DNA of 64,000 nt, from the NCBI RefSeq assembly GCF_004000865.1, contig NZ_BIMB01000023.1, positions 36,566 to 100,565 of the forward strand, read 5' to 3'. Shown here one piece after another: positions 27,533 through 37,278 of this stretch (the first letter of the stretch is position 1; every line of letters begins with the position of its first letter). The notes beneath the pieces are model-generated. The model did not search any database, had not been told where the DNA came from, and worked only from the letters and a program-made list of their open reading frames with translations. The position numbers and the translations under genes were made by a program. Source of the DNA: Paenibacillus elgii NBRC 100335 (GTDB lineage: Bacteria > Bacillota > Bacilli > Paenibacillales > NBRC-103111).

Positions 27533-29602
27533 TTATTCAAGCTCCGAATCGAGACCGAGTCTCGTATGAATGTCCATGCGGTTGTCGCGCTCCACATCGA
27601 TCAGCACCGTATGATAAGGCAAGGTGGCGTGCCGGTCCAGCTTCAACCAAGACGGCTCGGCCAAGGTCGTATTGATGCCGAGATACGTATGCATATCTAT
27701 ATTCATCCACGGCTGCAGCACAACCAGCTTGGCCTCCGTGAAGACGGGCTTCTGGGCGTCCAGCAGCTGCTGCAGCACATATTTCTGTTTATCCGAAGCG
27801 GCATGCTCCGGCTTCACCACAACGCAGAACGTGTAAGGATCGTCGCTGTAGAGCCGGCTCGCGGTTTCGCGGAACTCGGCATTTTCCAGCAAGTGCCGGA
27901 TTTGAAAATGCTCGATAATCATCGGCGCCTCGCCCGTGTAAATCTCCACCATCCGCGATATGGCCGCCCGGGTTCCACGGAACCGGTATAAGTCGGGGGC
28001 TTCGCGCATCCACAATCGCAGCTGCTGTTCCGTCCAATGCTCATCCGGCGATAGCCCCAGCCACGAGGCAAGCCACCGCAGGTAAGGGCCGTCTGTCGCA
28101 TCCGGGTCGAAAAAGCGGGCAATTCCGGCGATCATCTCGTCCGTCTCCTCCATAAAGGTGGCGAACAGCGATAAATATCGCTCCAGAAAGCTCCGGCTCT
28201 TCTCGTCCTCCTGATACACGGCCGGAAGATAAGATAAATAGGACATGCGCGGATCGTAAATGCGAAGCCTGCGAAGCAGCGGGGAAGCCGTTTCGCTGCC
28301 GATCCACTCCAGCTTCAGCCACAAGTAGCGCCCTTTCGCCAACACCAGCAGCGCATCCTTCGGATTCGTTAACGTATGCGTCCACAACGGTTTCAAAGCA
28401 TCCAGCTTCTCCTCGGCCGGAACGGTCGGATCGGCAATATATTGATCCAGATCCAACACGCGTCCTCCGAGCGTCACCGTTTTACGGTCGGAGGCAAACC
28501 AGGACAGCCGCAGCTGCAATCCCTCTTCGATATCCGCATCCAGCACCGCCTTGTGCCACTCATTCTCGCTATGAGTACTGTCCAGAGAGCAGGAGATCCA
28601 CGTACCTTCGTAGCGGCCGTTCCCGCAGGAATTCGTGCGGGGCAACAGCTGCAGCACGGTGACGGTTTCTTCGGTACGGTTCCAGGCATAAAGCTGTCCG
28701 CTCGCATTCATCAGCAGCTTGTCGGACCGCCCGTGGTACGAAGCGATCGGCCGAACGGTGCATGCCTCTCCGGACATTTCGGCCAAGAGCAGGGAATGTT
28801 GGTTGTTACCGGCCGCTTCGCCCGAGGCATCCCCGATAAACAAGCCTCCGCGTCCGTCCATCGCGATGCCCGAAGGCCTCGGCTGCCGGACGGCTTCGTT
28901 GAACCACTCCGGCTCACTGCCATCGGGCAGGCGAAGCAACCGCCCTGTCCCGGTATCCAGCAGCCAGACGGTCCCGTCCTCCATCCCGGCGAGTTGAAAC
29001 CGACCCCGTAACGCTTCCATTCCGTTAGGGAACACCCGATCCGTATCGATCTCCGTTTCCGCCAGCAGTTGGCCCGAGGAACCAAGCCTTAATAAGACGA
29101 GCCTGTCGCTATCCACTATGGCAAACACCAGGAACTGCCCGCCCGCCTGGCTTGCGCCCAAGGGATACAAGCTTTCCCCGCGGTAGTCGCTGTAACTCCA
29201 TACCGCTTGGCTGTTGCCGGCATGAAAGGCAATAAGCGGCGTATCGGCATAGGGATCTGCGGCCAGCACCGTATCTCCTACGGCAGCCAAGTAAGCGAAG
29301 GAGGTGAAGGTGCCGTGTCCTTCGCGAAGCAGCGGTTCCAGATGGCGGTTATCCGGATCGTACAGCCACAGGGCAGCGGACTCATCGAGCAAATAGATGC
29401 GGTCCTGCCGGCCCGGAGCTATATCCGCAATCACTCCGGGCCCTCCGCCTTCCCATTCCGCCAGTGAAATTTTCACGGAAATGCCGTACTGCTTCGTTTG
29501 CTTAAGCGCAATTCCGGCGGAATCGATGTTGACGTTACAGGTCATTCCCCGTTTCCAATCCGACGGCTTGTTCAGCGAAAAAAAACGGAAAGGTCCCATC
29601 AT
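27533..29602 (-). CDS. eCIS baseplate protein: beta-propeller fused to gpI-like tail domain
   Basis: A 689-residue protein. The first 350 residues contain recurring strand patterns such as DRIYLLDESAALWLYDP and GTVWLLDTGTGRLLRLPDG, typical of an NHL/SMP-type beta-propeller. A middle beta domain follows. The last 200 residues match the phage tail protein I domain: YLPAVYQEDEKSRSFLERYL, then LRWLASWLGL and YRFRGTRAAISRMVEIY. gpI-like proteins form part of the baseplate wedge. The propeller may face outward and bind a ligand. It starts 17 bases after the second gpJ-like gene and shares its transcript. The fusion is the notable point; the gpI assignment is firm. Confidence 0.82.
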   Translation of the reverse strand: MMGPFRFFSLNKPSDWKRGMTCNVNIDSAGIALKQTKQYGISVKISLAEWEGGGPGVIADIAPGRQDRIYLLDESAALWLYDPDNRHLEPLLREGHGTFTSFAYLAAVGDTVLAADPYADTPLIAFHAGNSQAVWSYSDYRGESLYPLGASQAGGQFLVFAIVDSDRLVLLRLGSSGQLLAETEIDTDRVFPNGMEALRGRFQLAGMEDGTVWLLDTGTGRLLRLPDGSEPEWFNEAVRQPRPSGIAMDGRGGLFIGDASGEAAGNNQHSLLLAEMSGEACTVRPIASYHGRSDKLLMNASGQLYAWNRTEETVTVLQLLPRTNSCGNGRYEGTWISCSLDSTHSENEWHKAVLDADIEEGLQLRLSWFASDRKTVTLGGRVLDLDQYIADPTVPAEEKLDALKPLWTHTLTNPKDALLVLAKGRYLWLKLEWIGSETASPLLRRLRIYDPRMSYLSYLPAVYQEDEKSRSFLERYLSLFATFMEETDEMIAGIARFFDPDATDGPYLRWLASWLGLSPDEHWTEQQLRLWMREAPDLYRFRGTRAAISRMVEIYTGEAPMIIEHFQIRHLLENAEFRETASRLYSDDPYTFCVVVKPEHAASDKQKYVLQQLLDAQKPVFTEAKLVVLQPWMNIDMHTYLGINTTLAEPSWLKLDRHATLPYHTVLIDVERDNRMDIHTRLGLDSELE

Positions 29603-29619
29603 GCGCCCGCCCCCCTTAA

Positions 29620-31875
29620 TTACAGCTCGGTCAAGCTGATCAATTCGATGTCATGCTCCCCGGAATATACGAGCCCGTACGGCGGGATTTGAATATCGCC
29701 GTCGGCATCCTTATGAAATCCTCTGCCTTCCGCCGAAATCCATAAGTCCTGAATGTAGCTGACCCCTCGAATCCGATTGATGACGCCGTAAATGTCTCCC
29801 TTGTACACGGTCCGACCGAAAGCCCAGCCGCTCATTCCGTCCTTGTTGTCGAAAGGCTGAAGCAATTGGGTCAGCTCCCGGATGACGATGTTCGTTTCAT
29901 CCTTGAACGAAGGCTCTACCACAATAACGGCATGCACGCTAATCTCAATATATTCCGGCGGCAAAATTTGAATGTCCGTCGTAATCATCCGCCGCTTGTC
30001 CAAATGCCGTCTCACGGTTTCCATAAATCCGCGGCTCGGCATCGGCTTCGGCGATTCGCTGTAGGGCACCACCACGACGGAAAGGGCCGCCGGCGACCGG
30101 TCCGCAGGGTACTGCTTCAGCCCTTTGCGGAATAAAGGCAGCGCCCGCGCTCTGGCCACACGAAGTCCCGGCGTATTCAGCACGATCCGCTCCACGTCCT
30201 CCGCCGTCACGGCGGTTGCGGGCTGCTGCAGCTCCGTTCTCGCTCGCAGCTTGGCCTCCTCCAGCGTTTCCGGAGCGCGGCCGCCCGCAGCGACCGTCCG
30301 GTTCACGGGGCGCACAAGCTCCACCTCCGGCCACGGCTCGGCGAAACGTTGAATCAAGGCGGCGTTAATATTCCCGGACACGCCTTCGGTCGAACGAAGG
30401 GAAATCACGACGATGTTCGGCTCGTCAGAAGGCGGAGGCGCCATCCCTTTCTCGTTGTCTCCGAAGAGAACGATGCCGGTCAGCGGGTCGAGAAGGAAAT
30501 GCCGGTCGTCCGGACCCGACCGGTCGAAGTCGTCGACCCGATGCCAGTCATACCATAGCCATTCGCCGGATACGGGATCCTTTTCTCCGATTTGAAGCCG
30601 GAACGCTTCGGCGACGACGGAAGCGCGGGGAAGCTCGCAGCGCTGATGAGGCAGCCCGTTTCCGGTGCCGATTCGCCGCTGATCGCGAAATCGCCCGCTA
30701 TGGCAAATGACCCTTACCCGTCCGATGCCGTCCTGCGGCGCGTGTCCGCCTGCATCTTCCCCAAAAGCGATCCGAACCGTCTTGCTCTCATCGTTTCGGC
30801 TTAAAGCGTAAACTTTCCTTTTATCCTCCGGGACCTCAGACGGCAGAACGCCGGCCTCGCTCCATTCCTCCCACTCCCCTTGGGCCTCGGTGCGCACTTG
30901 AATCCGCACCGCGCCAAAAAAAGCCAAATAATGGCTGATTTCCAGCGATTGTCCTTGTCCGCTCCGTCCGTCCCAGTCGAACTCCTCCATCAGACTCCAT
31001 GTGTCGTGCTGGAAGGCGGTCACCGCATTGAACGCCACGTGTTCGATCTTGGGCGGCAGCTCAAATCCCGCTTCGACGACCTCGCAGCAGATCCAGTACC
31101 GCTCCCGGTCCGTCGCCGGCCCGATGACTTTTGGCTGCATAGGCCACTCCAGCCGGAATAACAGCTTGCCGTTTTGCGACAAATGGTTCGTCTCGTCCCG
31201 CCGCAAATCGACCGGCCGCCAGTCCGGGGGACGGTCCTCTCCGCCGTCGCCGAACATCCGCCATTCCAGGATGGCCGAAGGAATGCGCTCTCCTTCGGAG
31301 TCCTGAACCGGAACGATAGGGTAGTTCTCATATAACCGAATGGACAGGGTAAGCAGTTGATTCGTTGGCAGCGGCTCGGCAAACCCGATGTACAATCGGC
31401 TGCCCGCTTCCCCCTTGGCCCCGAATGCCGGAAACGATACGTTGCGCCCCTCGTTGGAGGCGGTATAGTCGAAATAACCGGCGTCGGTCGCGACAATCAG
31501 CTTGTCCGGGACGGCAGGAACGAGCAGGAGCGGCTCCGCCGTCTCGAAGATCAGCCCGCCCGCCGATAGCTTGGTTCCGCGGGGAAGCTTGGATTTCGCG
31601 GCGACGCCTTCGAATTGAACTTCCACCGAAGCCGGCACCGCCCCCCGGGGCATTACGCCAAGCAGCTTGAGAAATTTCCGTTCGTTGGCTTCGGTGACCC
31701 GGTTTAAGTAATACTGCTGCATCTCGATAAGCCAAGTGAGCATTTCGAGCATCGTCATGCCCGGATCATGCGCGTTCTCGTCGGTCCATGCCGGATAAAG
31801 CGCAGGGATTTGCTTCCGAGCCGCTTCGACCATGTGTTCGTACATTCGATCATCCAAATTCGGCAGCTTGAGCAT
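29620..31875 (-). CDS. eCIS baseplate wedge protein, gpJ-like (second copy)
   Basis: A 751-residue baseplate J/gp47-like protein similar to Afp11/Afp12 and TIGR02243-type baseplate proteins. Typical parts are YPAWTDENAHDPGMTMLEML near residue 27, WLIEMQQYYLNRV just after, and in the last third GVSGNINAALIQRFAEPWPEVELV, then TAEDVERIVLNTPGLRVARA. It starts with ATG after AGGAGGGG, 20 bases downstream of the first J-like gene. It should sit in the baseplate wedge, linking the sheath start to the hub. No oddity is seen. Confidence 0.9.
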   Translation of the reverse strand: MLKLPNLDDRMYEHMVEAARKQIPALYPAWTDENAHDPGMTMLEMLTWLIEMQQYYLNRVTEANERKFLKLLGVMPRGAVPASVEVQFEGVAAKSKLPRGTKLSAGGLIFETAEPLLLVPAVPDKLIVATDAGYFDYTASNEGRNVSFPAFGAKGEAGSRLYIGFAEPLPTNQLLTLSIRLYENYPIVPVQDSEGERIPSAILEWRMFGDGGEDRPPDWRPVDLRRDETNHLSQNGKLLFRLEWPMQPKVIGPATDRERYWICCEVVEAGFELPPKIEHVAFNAVTAFQHDTWSLMEEFDWDGRSGQGQSLEISHYLAFFGAVRIQVRTEAQGEWEEWSEAGVLPSEVPEDKRKVYALSRNDESKTVRIAFGEDAGGHAPQDGIGRVRVICHSGRFRDQRRIGTGNGLPHQRCELPRASVVAEAFRLQIGEKDPVSGEWLWYDWHRVDDFDRSGPDDRHFLLDPLTGIVLFGDNEKGMAPPPSDEPNIVVISLRSTEGVSGNINAALIQRFAEPWPEVELVRPVNRTVAAGGRAPETLEEAKLRARTELQQPATAVTAEDVERIVLNTPGLRVARARALPLFRKGLKQYPADRSPAALSVVVVPYSESPKPMPSRGFMETVRRHLDKRRMITTDIQILPPEYIEISVHAVIVVEPSFKDETNIVIRELTQLLQPFDNKDGMSGWAFGRTVYKGDIYGVINRIRGVSYIQDLWISAEGRGFHKDADGDIQIPPYGLVYSGEHDIELISLTEL

Positions 31876-31895
31876 GCTTGTTCCCCTCCTGTCCC

Positions 31896-34800
31896 TTACA
31901 CGATCTCGATAGCCAGCTTATGGATGCCTTCGGTGACGATGCCGTGCGGAATCAGGGACATGTTCTCCGGCAGCAGCTCCGTGCGCACTCCGTTCTCCAG
32001 CTTCGTTATCGTTATGATCAGACGGTCGACGTGATGAATCGACCCGATGGATTTCAGCAGTGCGTAGAACATGGACAGGTGCAGCGGCTTGCCGATTTCC
32101 CACCCGTTTCCGTTCAAGCCCCCAACCAGCGGATGCAGGAACCGGCCGATTTTACTCAGCGCCTGACTTTCAGCCGCAGCCGCTTCCTCCATGCTATTTA
32201 CGGCCAATACCGCTTGCACGCCGATCTCCAGCCGGGCGGGCCCGATCACTTGAATGCTGCCCGGAAAAGCCGTCGGATAAGCTGCGCGCTCCCGGAGATA
32301 GCCCTCGATCCGCTTCTTCAGCTCGATAAAAGGAGGGCCATCGTGAAAGCCCGATTTCGGCAGGACGACCAGCGTGACGCAGCCCATCTCTTTCTCCATG
32401 CGAACGTTGCGCCCAGGCAGGCATTTCACCTTGCCGATGCCCGGATAAGCTTCCCGCGCAAGCCACTCATAATCTTCCGCGGTCACCGCGCGCCCCCGGT
32501 GCTTGACCAACTGCGGTCCGCGTTTCAGCGCCTCCTGCAGCGATTCGGGCTCGCAGCCGCCGGAAGCGGGCTCATGGTTCACGACGCTCTGGATGAAGGC
32601 AATGGACGTTTGAAGCTGGTTGATCGCCAGCCGGTCCAAATTTCCCCGTTCTCCCCCGCCGGTTTTGTAGTTCACCTTGATCCGTTCGATATCCGAGTTC
32701 GGTAGACGCTTCCCGTGAATCCCGTCCCCAAAATAAATCCGGCCGGTCGAACGATCTATCCGGTAATGCCGGTCGGACGGACCCGAAGCGAGGAAATTCG
32801 CCACCGGCTCGTAGCGGGCCCAGCACTTCAGCACTTGCCCTTCCGAATCGCGCACGATGTCCGCCCGTCCTTCAGCGAGCTCCAACTCGGCCAGCTCTTC
32901 CTTGGCCAAATGCCCGGTTTCGTCCACCCACACTTCCTCCGAGACAACCGGCGTGCGGGCCAGGACGACGGCGGACGCCTCGTCCGGGAAATCATCAGCG
33001 GCGGCTGTTTGCGGCGTTTCCTGTTCGACCGTCTCCTGCTGGATCGCCGCCACCGTGTTCAAATGAACCCCCAAGATGAGCGGACAAGGGCTCGACGGGC
33101 TGTCCGAATCGAACCTCGCGTCCTTGTTCACCACGCGAATCCAATACCGGTCCCGGCCCCACATCCGAAGCTCCGCCAAATCGGCTGGCGAATAAAAAAG
33201 AACCGTCCCGCTTTGCGTAAACCCGTTCGTGCCGTCCGTCGTCTTCAAGGGACGCCAGCTTCCTTCCCCCGCCCCATACTCCCACTCGATCAGCGGGATG
33301 TCGCCGGACGCCGCTTTTTGCATCAGCACGGAAAAATATAGACTGATCGGTCCGCGGACGTGGGCCCGGTCAAAACCGAAGTAAACGGCTGGCTTGCCGC
33401 CCTCCGGCAGCCGGAAAGGAGCAAAGGGACGACCGCTGCCTCCAGTTTGTCCGGAGCAGTCCCGGCCCTCCGCATTGTTGCGGGTCCAGCACGCTTCAGG
33501 CGGGTAGAGCGGCTCGTCGTAAGCGTATTTCAGCCGGACCTGCTCAATCCAGGGGGACAAATAGAGCGGGTTGGCCGAATACAAATGCTCAATATGCAAA
33601 ATCCGCGCGCGAATCCAATAGTTCCATTCCGAATTGACGAACGTCTGCTCCAGATCGGCCGGACATACGAAGGCAAACTCCGCGTGACCCTCCACAGGAT
33701 GATAAAACAACGTTTCCGCCGCTGCCGGAACAGGCAGCCTCACCCAGGCCGAACCGTTCCAATATTCCCATACGACGCGGGTGATCGAAACTTGATCGGG
33801 GATATCGACCTTGTCCACGTCTTTTTTCTTCATAATCGGTTTCCAGTCGATGTGCGGCGGCTTCTCCGGGATTAGCCGGTGCTCTCTACGCGATAAACGG
33901 AAGCTGACCGTTATTTTACCGCCCCGTTTGCTGAGCGGTTCCTCGCAGGCGGCATAAAACGTCCCGAACGGCGCGAACAGATCGCCGAACGGATAGCCGC
34001 CGCCCGAATCGATCTGGATATCGCCGAAATACATACGCTCCGGCGCGATTCCGCCATCTCCGTGCAGATCCGCATAATCCGCCTTGATGCGCAGTCCATC
34101 CAGCTCCAGCTCTGCCAGATCCGGAGTACCCGAAGCTGCGCCGAGCGAACGAACCTTGCACCGCAGCCATCTTCCTGCACCTTCCTCCAGCTCCGTTTCT
34201 TCCCAAGGAGCAAGCTTACGTTTGGTCAAAATCAACCGGTTTCCCCGGCTTTCCGCCTCATCGAACGGAACCCAAGCCCCGCCCGAGAAGTAGCTCCACG
34301 TCACCACCCCGTTGTCCGCCAAACGTTTCGATAAGGCAGCCTCTTTGAATCGTTTCAACGAATGCGTCAGCTCCAGCTCGATTCTCGCTCCATGGTTCAG
34401 CCTGAACAAATGATCGTGCTTCAGAAGCAGGCTGTGCTCTTGCACGTCGCCTTCCGTCCCGAACCGGAACAGCGCCGCCGGCTTCTCCTCTCCTGAGGGA
34501 GAGTCAAGCCGGACGATCCGGTCGTGGCGGACGCTGACATTGTACATGTCTGTAAGCCGTGCGGGCGTAACCATGACGGAATGCGCCGTTTCGAAGATGA
34601 CCGGTTCTCCGCCTTCCGGGGGCGTTCCGGCCACCTTCGTGCCTTTTGGCACCGGAACGGTCTCCTGCGCTCCCTCGCTTAAATAAAAGGTCAGGTAGCT
34701 CTTGGCCGGAAGTGAGGACTGCTGGGACACATCCAGCATATTGAGGAAAGCGACGAAATTTTTATGCGGCACTTGATTGAGCCTGGAGATATTGTCCCCA

Positions 34801-34949
34801 AGCATCCGCGCGAACAGAAGAAACAAAGCCGTTCCCGGATCGGGGTCCTCCGGCGTGAATCTCCATTCGGGTGTATAAAAAGGTGTCATCTCCTGCATTT
34901 GTCGAATCAACGCCGGGACATCCCTGGCATCGATCGGAGGAACCCGCAT
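31896..34949 (-). CDS. eCIS baseplate wedge protein, gpJ-like (first, larger copy)
   Basis: A 1017-residue gpJ-like protein, the larger of two adjacent paralogues. The N-terminus has WRFTPEDPDPGTALFLLFARML and NQVPHKNFVAFLNML, parallel to the second copy. The last third has GGERGNLDRLAINQL, then GGCEPESLQEALKRGP, RAVTAEDYEWLAREAYP and IGKVKCLPG. The middle (about 250-640) is a large beta-rich insertion with several similar WxY.SGxxW units, which look like repeated jelly-roll or Ig-like decorations. An AAAGGAGG site precedes the ATG. In Afp/PVC the corresponding pair also lies downstream of gp25. A structural baseplate role is secure; the insertion may be surface exposed. Confidence 0.9.
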   Translation of the reverse strand: MRVPPIDARDVPALIRQMQEMTPFYTPEWRFTPEDPDPGTALFLLFARMLGDNISRLNQVPHKNFVAFLNMLDVSQQSSLPAKSYLTFYLSEGAQETVPVPKGTKVAGTPPEGGEPVIFETAHSVMVTPARLTDMYNVSVRHDRIVRLDSPSGEEKPAALFRFGTEGDVQEHSLLLKHDHLFRLNHGARIELELTHSLKRFKEAALSKRLADNGVVTWSYFSGGAWVPFDEAESRGNRLILTKRKLAPWEETELEEGAGRWLRCKVRSLGAASGTPDLAELELDGLRIKADYADLHGDGGIAPERMYFGDIQIDSGGGYPFGDLFAPFGTFYAACEEPLSKRGGKITVSFRLSRREHRLIPEKPPHIDWKPIMKKKDVDKVDIPDQVSITRVVWEYWNGSAWVRLPVPAAAETLFYHPVEGHAEFAFVCPADLEQTFVNSEWNYWIRARILHIEHLYSANPLYLSPWIEQVRLKYAYDEPLYPPEACWTRNNAEGRDCSGQTGGSGRPFAPFRLPEGGKPAVYFGFDRAHVRGPISLYFSVLMQKAASGDIPLIEWEYGAGEGSWRPLKTTDGTNGFTQSGTVLFYSPADLAELRMWGRDRYWIRVVNKDARFDSDSPSSPCPLILGVHLNTVAAIQQETVEQETPQTAAADDFPDEASAVVLARTPVVSEEVWVDETGHLAKEELAELELAEGRADIVRDSEGQVLKCWARYEPVANFLASGPSDRHYRIDRSTGRIYFGDGIHGKRLPNSDIERIKVNYKTGGGERGNLDRLAINQLQTSIAFIQSVVNHEPASGGCEPESLQEALKRGPQLVKHRGRAVTAEDYEWLAREAYPGIGKVKCLPGRNVRMEKEMGCVTLVVLPKSGFHDGPPFIELKKRIEGYLRERAAYPTAFPGSIQVIGPARLEIGVQAVLAVNSMEEAAAAESQALSKIGRFLHPLVGGLNGNGWEIGKPLHLSMFYALLKSIGSIHHVDRLIITITKLENGVRTELLPENMSLIPHGIVTEGIHKLAIEIV

Positions 34950-34985
34950 CCGTGAACCGCCTCCTTTCCCAGCCTATTCGGCTGC

Positions 34986-35384
34986 TCATTTCGTGCCTTC
35001 ATGAATATAGAACGGATACACCTGATTAAATAAGTTGTTCGTCGATCGGACCTCGTACTGGATGCGGATCATCACTTTGCCGGGATCGTCCGTATCCGGC
35101 TCCGCCCGGACTTCGACTTCGTGCACCCGAGGCTCCCAGATGCGGATCGCTTCCGCGATGTCCGACTCCAGCAGATGCATCGTCGTCTCATCCGTCGAGC
35201 CGAACAGAAAGCGCTCCACGCCGCAGCCGAAATCCGGCCGCATAACACGCTCTCCTTTGGCGGTCCAAACAATAATGCGGATCGCTTCCGCGATGTCCTC
35301 TTCATATTCGGACATTTTGATGCGGCCGGTCACCTCGTCCACTTCGACGGGAAATTTCCATCCTCTGCCCAAAAACGACTTCAC
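34986..35384 (-). CDS. eCIS baseplate protein gp25-like (Afp9-type)
   Basis: A 132-residue gp25/gpW-like baseplate protein. It starts at GTG (GGGAGG ribosome site) and has GRGWKFPVEVDE, then RIIVWTAKGERVMRPDFGCGVERFLFG, the classic core of this family, which helps nucleate sheath assembly. A second part, IRIWEPRVHEVEVRAEPD, completes the fold. It lies 21 bases after the spike gene and 36 bases before the first gpJ-like gene, the same order as in Afp/PVC. Length and motifs are normal. Confidence 0.93.
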   Translation of the reverse strand: MKSFLGRGWKFPVEVDEVTGRIKMSEYEEDIAEAIRIIVWTAKGERVMRPDFGCGVERFLFGSTDETTMHLLESDIAEAIRIWEPRVHEVEVRAEPDTDDPGKVMIRIQYEVRSTNNLFNQVYPFYIHEGTK

Positions 35385-35405
35385 CCGTGCGCCTCCCTTG
35401 GCCGA

Positions 35406-36137
35406 TTAGTTGATTTTGACCAGGCTGCCCTTAATATTGACGACCCCGTCCGATTGGATATCGACAGAGGCGCTGCCTTTCAGCGCCAAACTCGCGGAAG
35501 CCTCGATGTTGACCTGGGTCGATTTGACGGTAATTTGCTTGCTGCTTTCGATCTGGATATCGCCCTTGGCATTCATCGTGATGACTGAGGTGCTCGATTT
35601 GATCTTGATTTCATTCGCGGACCCGCCTTGAATGACAATGGAATGGTTTCCGCTGGAATCGGCGATGGTGACCGAGCTTTCCTTATCCAGCAGCTCGATG
35701 ATCTGGCCTTTTTGAGTCTTGACCGTGATCTTGCCCTCCGCGTCGTTATCGTCAAAAATCAGCTCATGGCCCGACCGCGACTTGAATTTGCGCACGTCAT
35801 TCTTGTCGTTCTTCCCTTCGGGAGAAGGGTCCTTCTTATTCCACAGCGTGCCGATTACATAAGGCTGCCGGGCCTCCCCGAGATGAAACGCCACCAGCAC
35901 CTCGTCTCCCACCTCCGGAATGAATAGCGTACCGCGGTCTTTCCCGGCCATCAGCGTGGCGATCCGGGTCCAATCGGTTTCTGTTTCTCCTTCGCGGAGA
36001 GGGAGCTTCAGCTTGACCCGGGCCAGGTTTTCCGGGTCCTTGTTGTCCGTTACGACAGCCACCATCACGCCGTTGATCTTCGGCGTCAGTGATTCCAGCG
36101 CTTCGTTCGGATTTAATGGAAAAGGAAACTCGTTCAT
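35406..36137 (-). CDS. eCIS spike protein, gp5/VgrG OB-fold type
   Basis: A 243-residue central spike protein. The ATG at 36137 is preferred because it follows the stop codon of the hub gene by one base (TGACATG) and the OB fold starts there; an upstream in-frame ATG at 36305 lies inside the hub gene. Residues about 15-110 form the gp5 OB fold (NLARVKLKLPL, RGTLFIPEVGDEVLVAF, GEARQPYVIGTLWN). Residues about 125-243 are repeated short strands (KITVKTQKGQ, SVTIADSSGN, IQIESSKQITVKS), a triple-stranded beta-helix like VgrG. No lysozyme or effector domain is attached. It should form the needle below the tube. Confidence 0.92.
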   Translation of the reverse strand: MNEFPFPLNPNEALESLTPKINGVMVAVVTDNKDPENLARVKLKLPLREGETETDWTRIATLMAGKDRGTLFIPEVGDEVLVAFHLGEARQPYVIGTLWNKKDPSPEGKNDKNDVRKFKSRSGHELIFDDNDAEGKITVKTQKGQIIELLDKESSVTIADSSGNHSIVIQGGSANEIKIKSSTSVITMNAKGDIQIESSKQITVKSTQVNIEASASLALKGSASVDIQSDGVVNIKGSLVKIN

Positions 36138-36138
36138 G

Positions 36139-37230
36139 TCAGCCCACCGCATTTCCTTGAACTTTAAAAGTCGTCGTATACCCGGAGGCGTCGATCCGGT
36201 GCGTGGAGGACGTAATATAGTAAGGTTGATTGAGGACCTTACCCAGTCCCTCCAGCTTGATATACCGGCCCGCGCAAATTTCAGGCAGGCCGATGGTTTC
36301 GCCATGTCCGGAAACCAGCTTCATGGCCCGCTCATTCATAACCGCCTCCGCCTTCGCTTTCGCCTCTTCCACGGAATCGACATTCGCGCCGATATTTTCC
36401 TCGAACTCGCCATGCGTTTTCAGCAAATCTTTGCCCGTCTTGGAGCCGGAGCCAAGCTTGGTGATCTCGGTCGCCGAAGCGACGATTGGCTTCTGCTGCT
36501 TGTCGTCCCAACCGCGCACCGTCACTTTGGTAATCTGATCGGCAAGGTTCATATCGGTGGCAAAGCTGCGCAAATTTTGGCCGTAGCTTAAGGTCAGCAC
36601 GCTGGAAGTCCCCGTAAGCGGCTTGCGGAAATACATCGTTTTACCTACGAGAAAAAAGTCGTAATTGCACATCAGCGCCAAATACCTGAGAAATTTATAG
36701 TCGCTCATTCCTTTTTGGTCGATCGTGCCGATTACGGTTTGCGTATCGTCGACGATCACTTTGGGCACATATTTTTGGCCGATCTCCTTGGCTACATCGC
36801 TGTACTTTTTGTCGATCCAATAGCCGGCCTTCGAGCCTTTCATCATCAGCGTCGACTTGTCCATGCCCTTTACCCGGAGGGTCGGATGGCCCTGTGCGGG
36901 ATAATCGGCGGTAACGGAAGTGATGATCCCGTAAAATACCGTTTTCAGCTTGTCCGTATAGCCCATCTTCACTTCCAGCGTTTTCCCCAGGACAAAGTAC
37001 TCGGCAAGCCATTTGAAATCGCGCTTGACGATATCGTAAGCATTTTTCACGGAAAAATCCACGTAGTTTGCTTTAGGTTCGACGCTTGTCGTGACGGTGA
37101 TGGAGGGAATGGCCATGCTTTCGGTGACAATATTGGAGCCGTCGATATAAATCTCGTAGGCGGGTGCGTAGAAATTCCGGTATTTGTTTTCCAACTCGTC
37201 AAACGTATACGTCTTGGTTTCCAGCGACAT
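36139..37230 (-). CDS. eCIS hub protein, phage late control gpD/gp27-like
   Basis: A 363-residue hub protein of the gpD/gp27 family (Afp8 N-terminal part). Visible parts are YEIYIDGSNIV near residue 26, LEVKMGYTDKLKTVFYGIITSV (about 85-105), VKGMDKSTLMMKG, and SDYKFLRYLALMCNYDFF (about 175-192), which is diagnostic of this fold. It forms the trimeric adaptor between the hexameric tube and trimeric spike. AAAGGGGAATGG precedes the ATG. It follows the LysM gene by 48 bases and ends one base before the spike start, so hub and spike are translationally coupled. Confidence 0.9.
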   Translation of the reverse strand: MSLETKTYTFDELENKYRNFYAPAYEIYIDGSNIVTESMAIPSITVTTSVEPKANYVDFSVKNAYDIVKRDFKWLAEYFVLGKTLEVKMGYTDKLKTVFYGIITSVTADYPAQGHPTLRVKGMDKSTLMMKGSKAGYWIDKKYSDVAKEIGQKYVPKVIVDDTQTVIGTIDQKGMSDYKFLRYLALMCNYDFFLVGKTMYFRKPLTGTSSVLTLSYGQNLRSFATDMNLADQITKVTVRGWDDKQQKPIVASATEITKLGSGSKTGKDLLKTHGEFEENIGANVDSVEEAKAKAEAVMNERAMKLVSGHGETIGLPEICAGRYIKLEGLGKVLNQPYYITSSTHRIDASGYTTTFKVQGNAVG

Positions 37231-37278
37231 AGACCATTCCCCTTTCTTCGTTATGTATTGGCAGGACGATGGCAGCGG

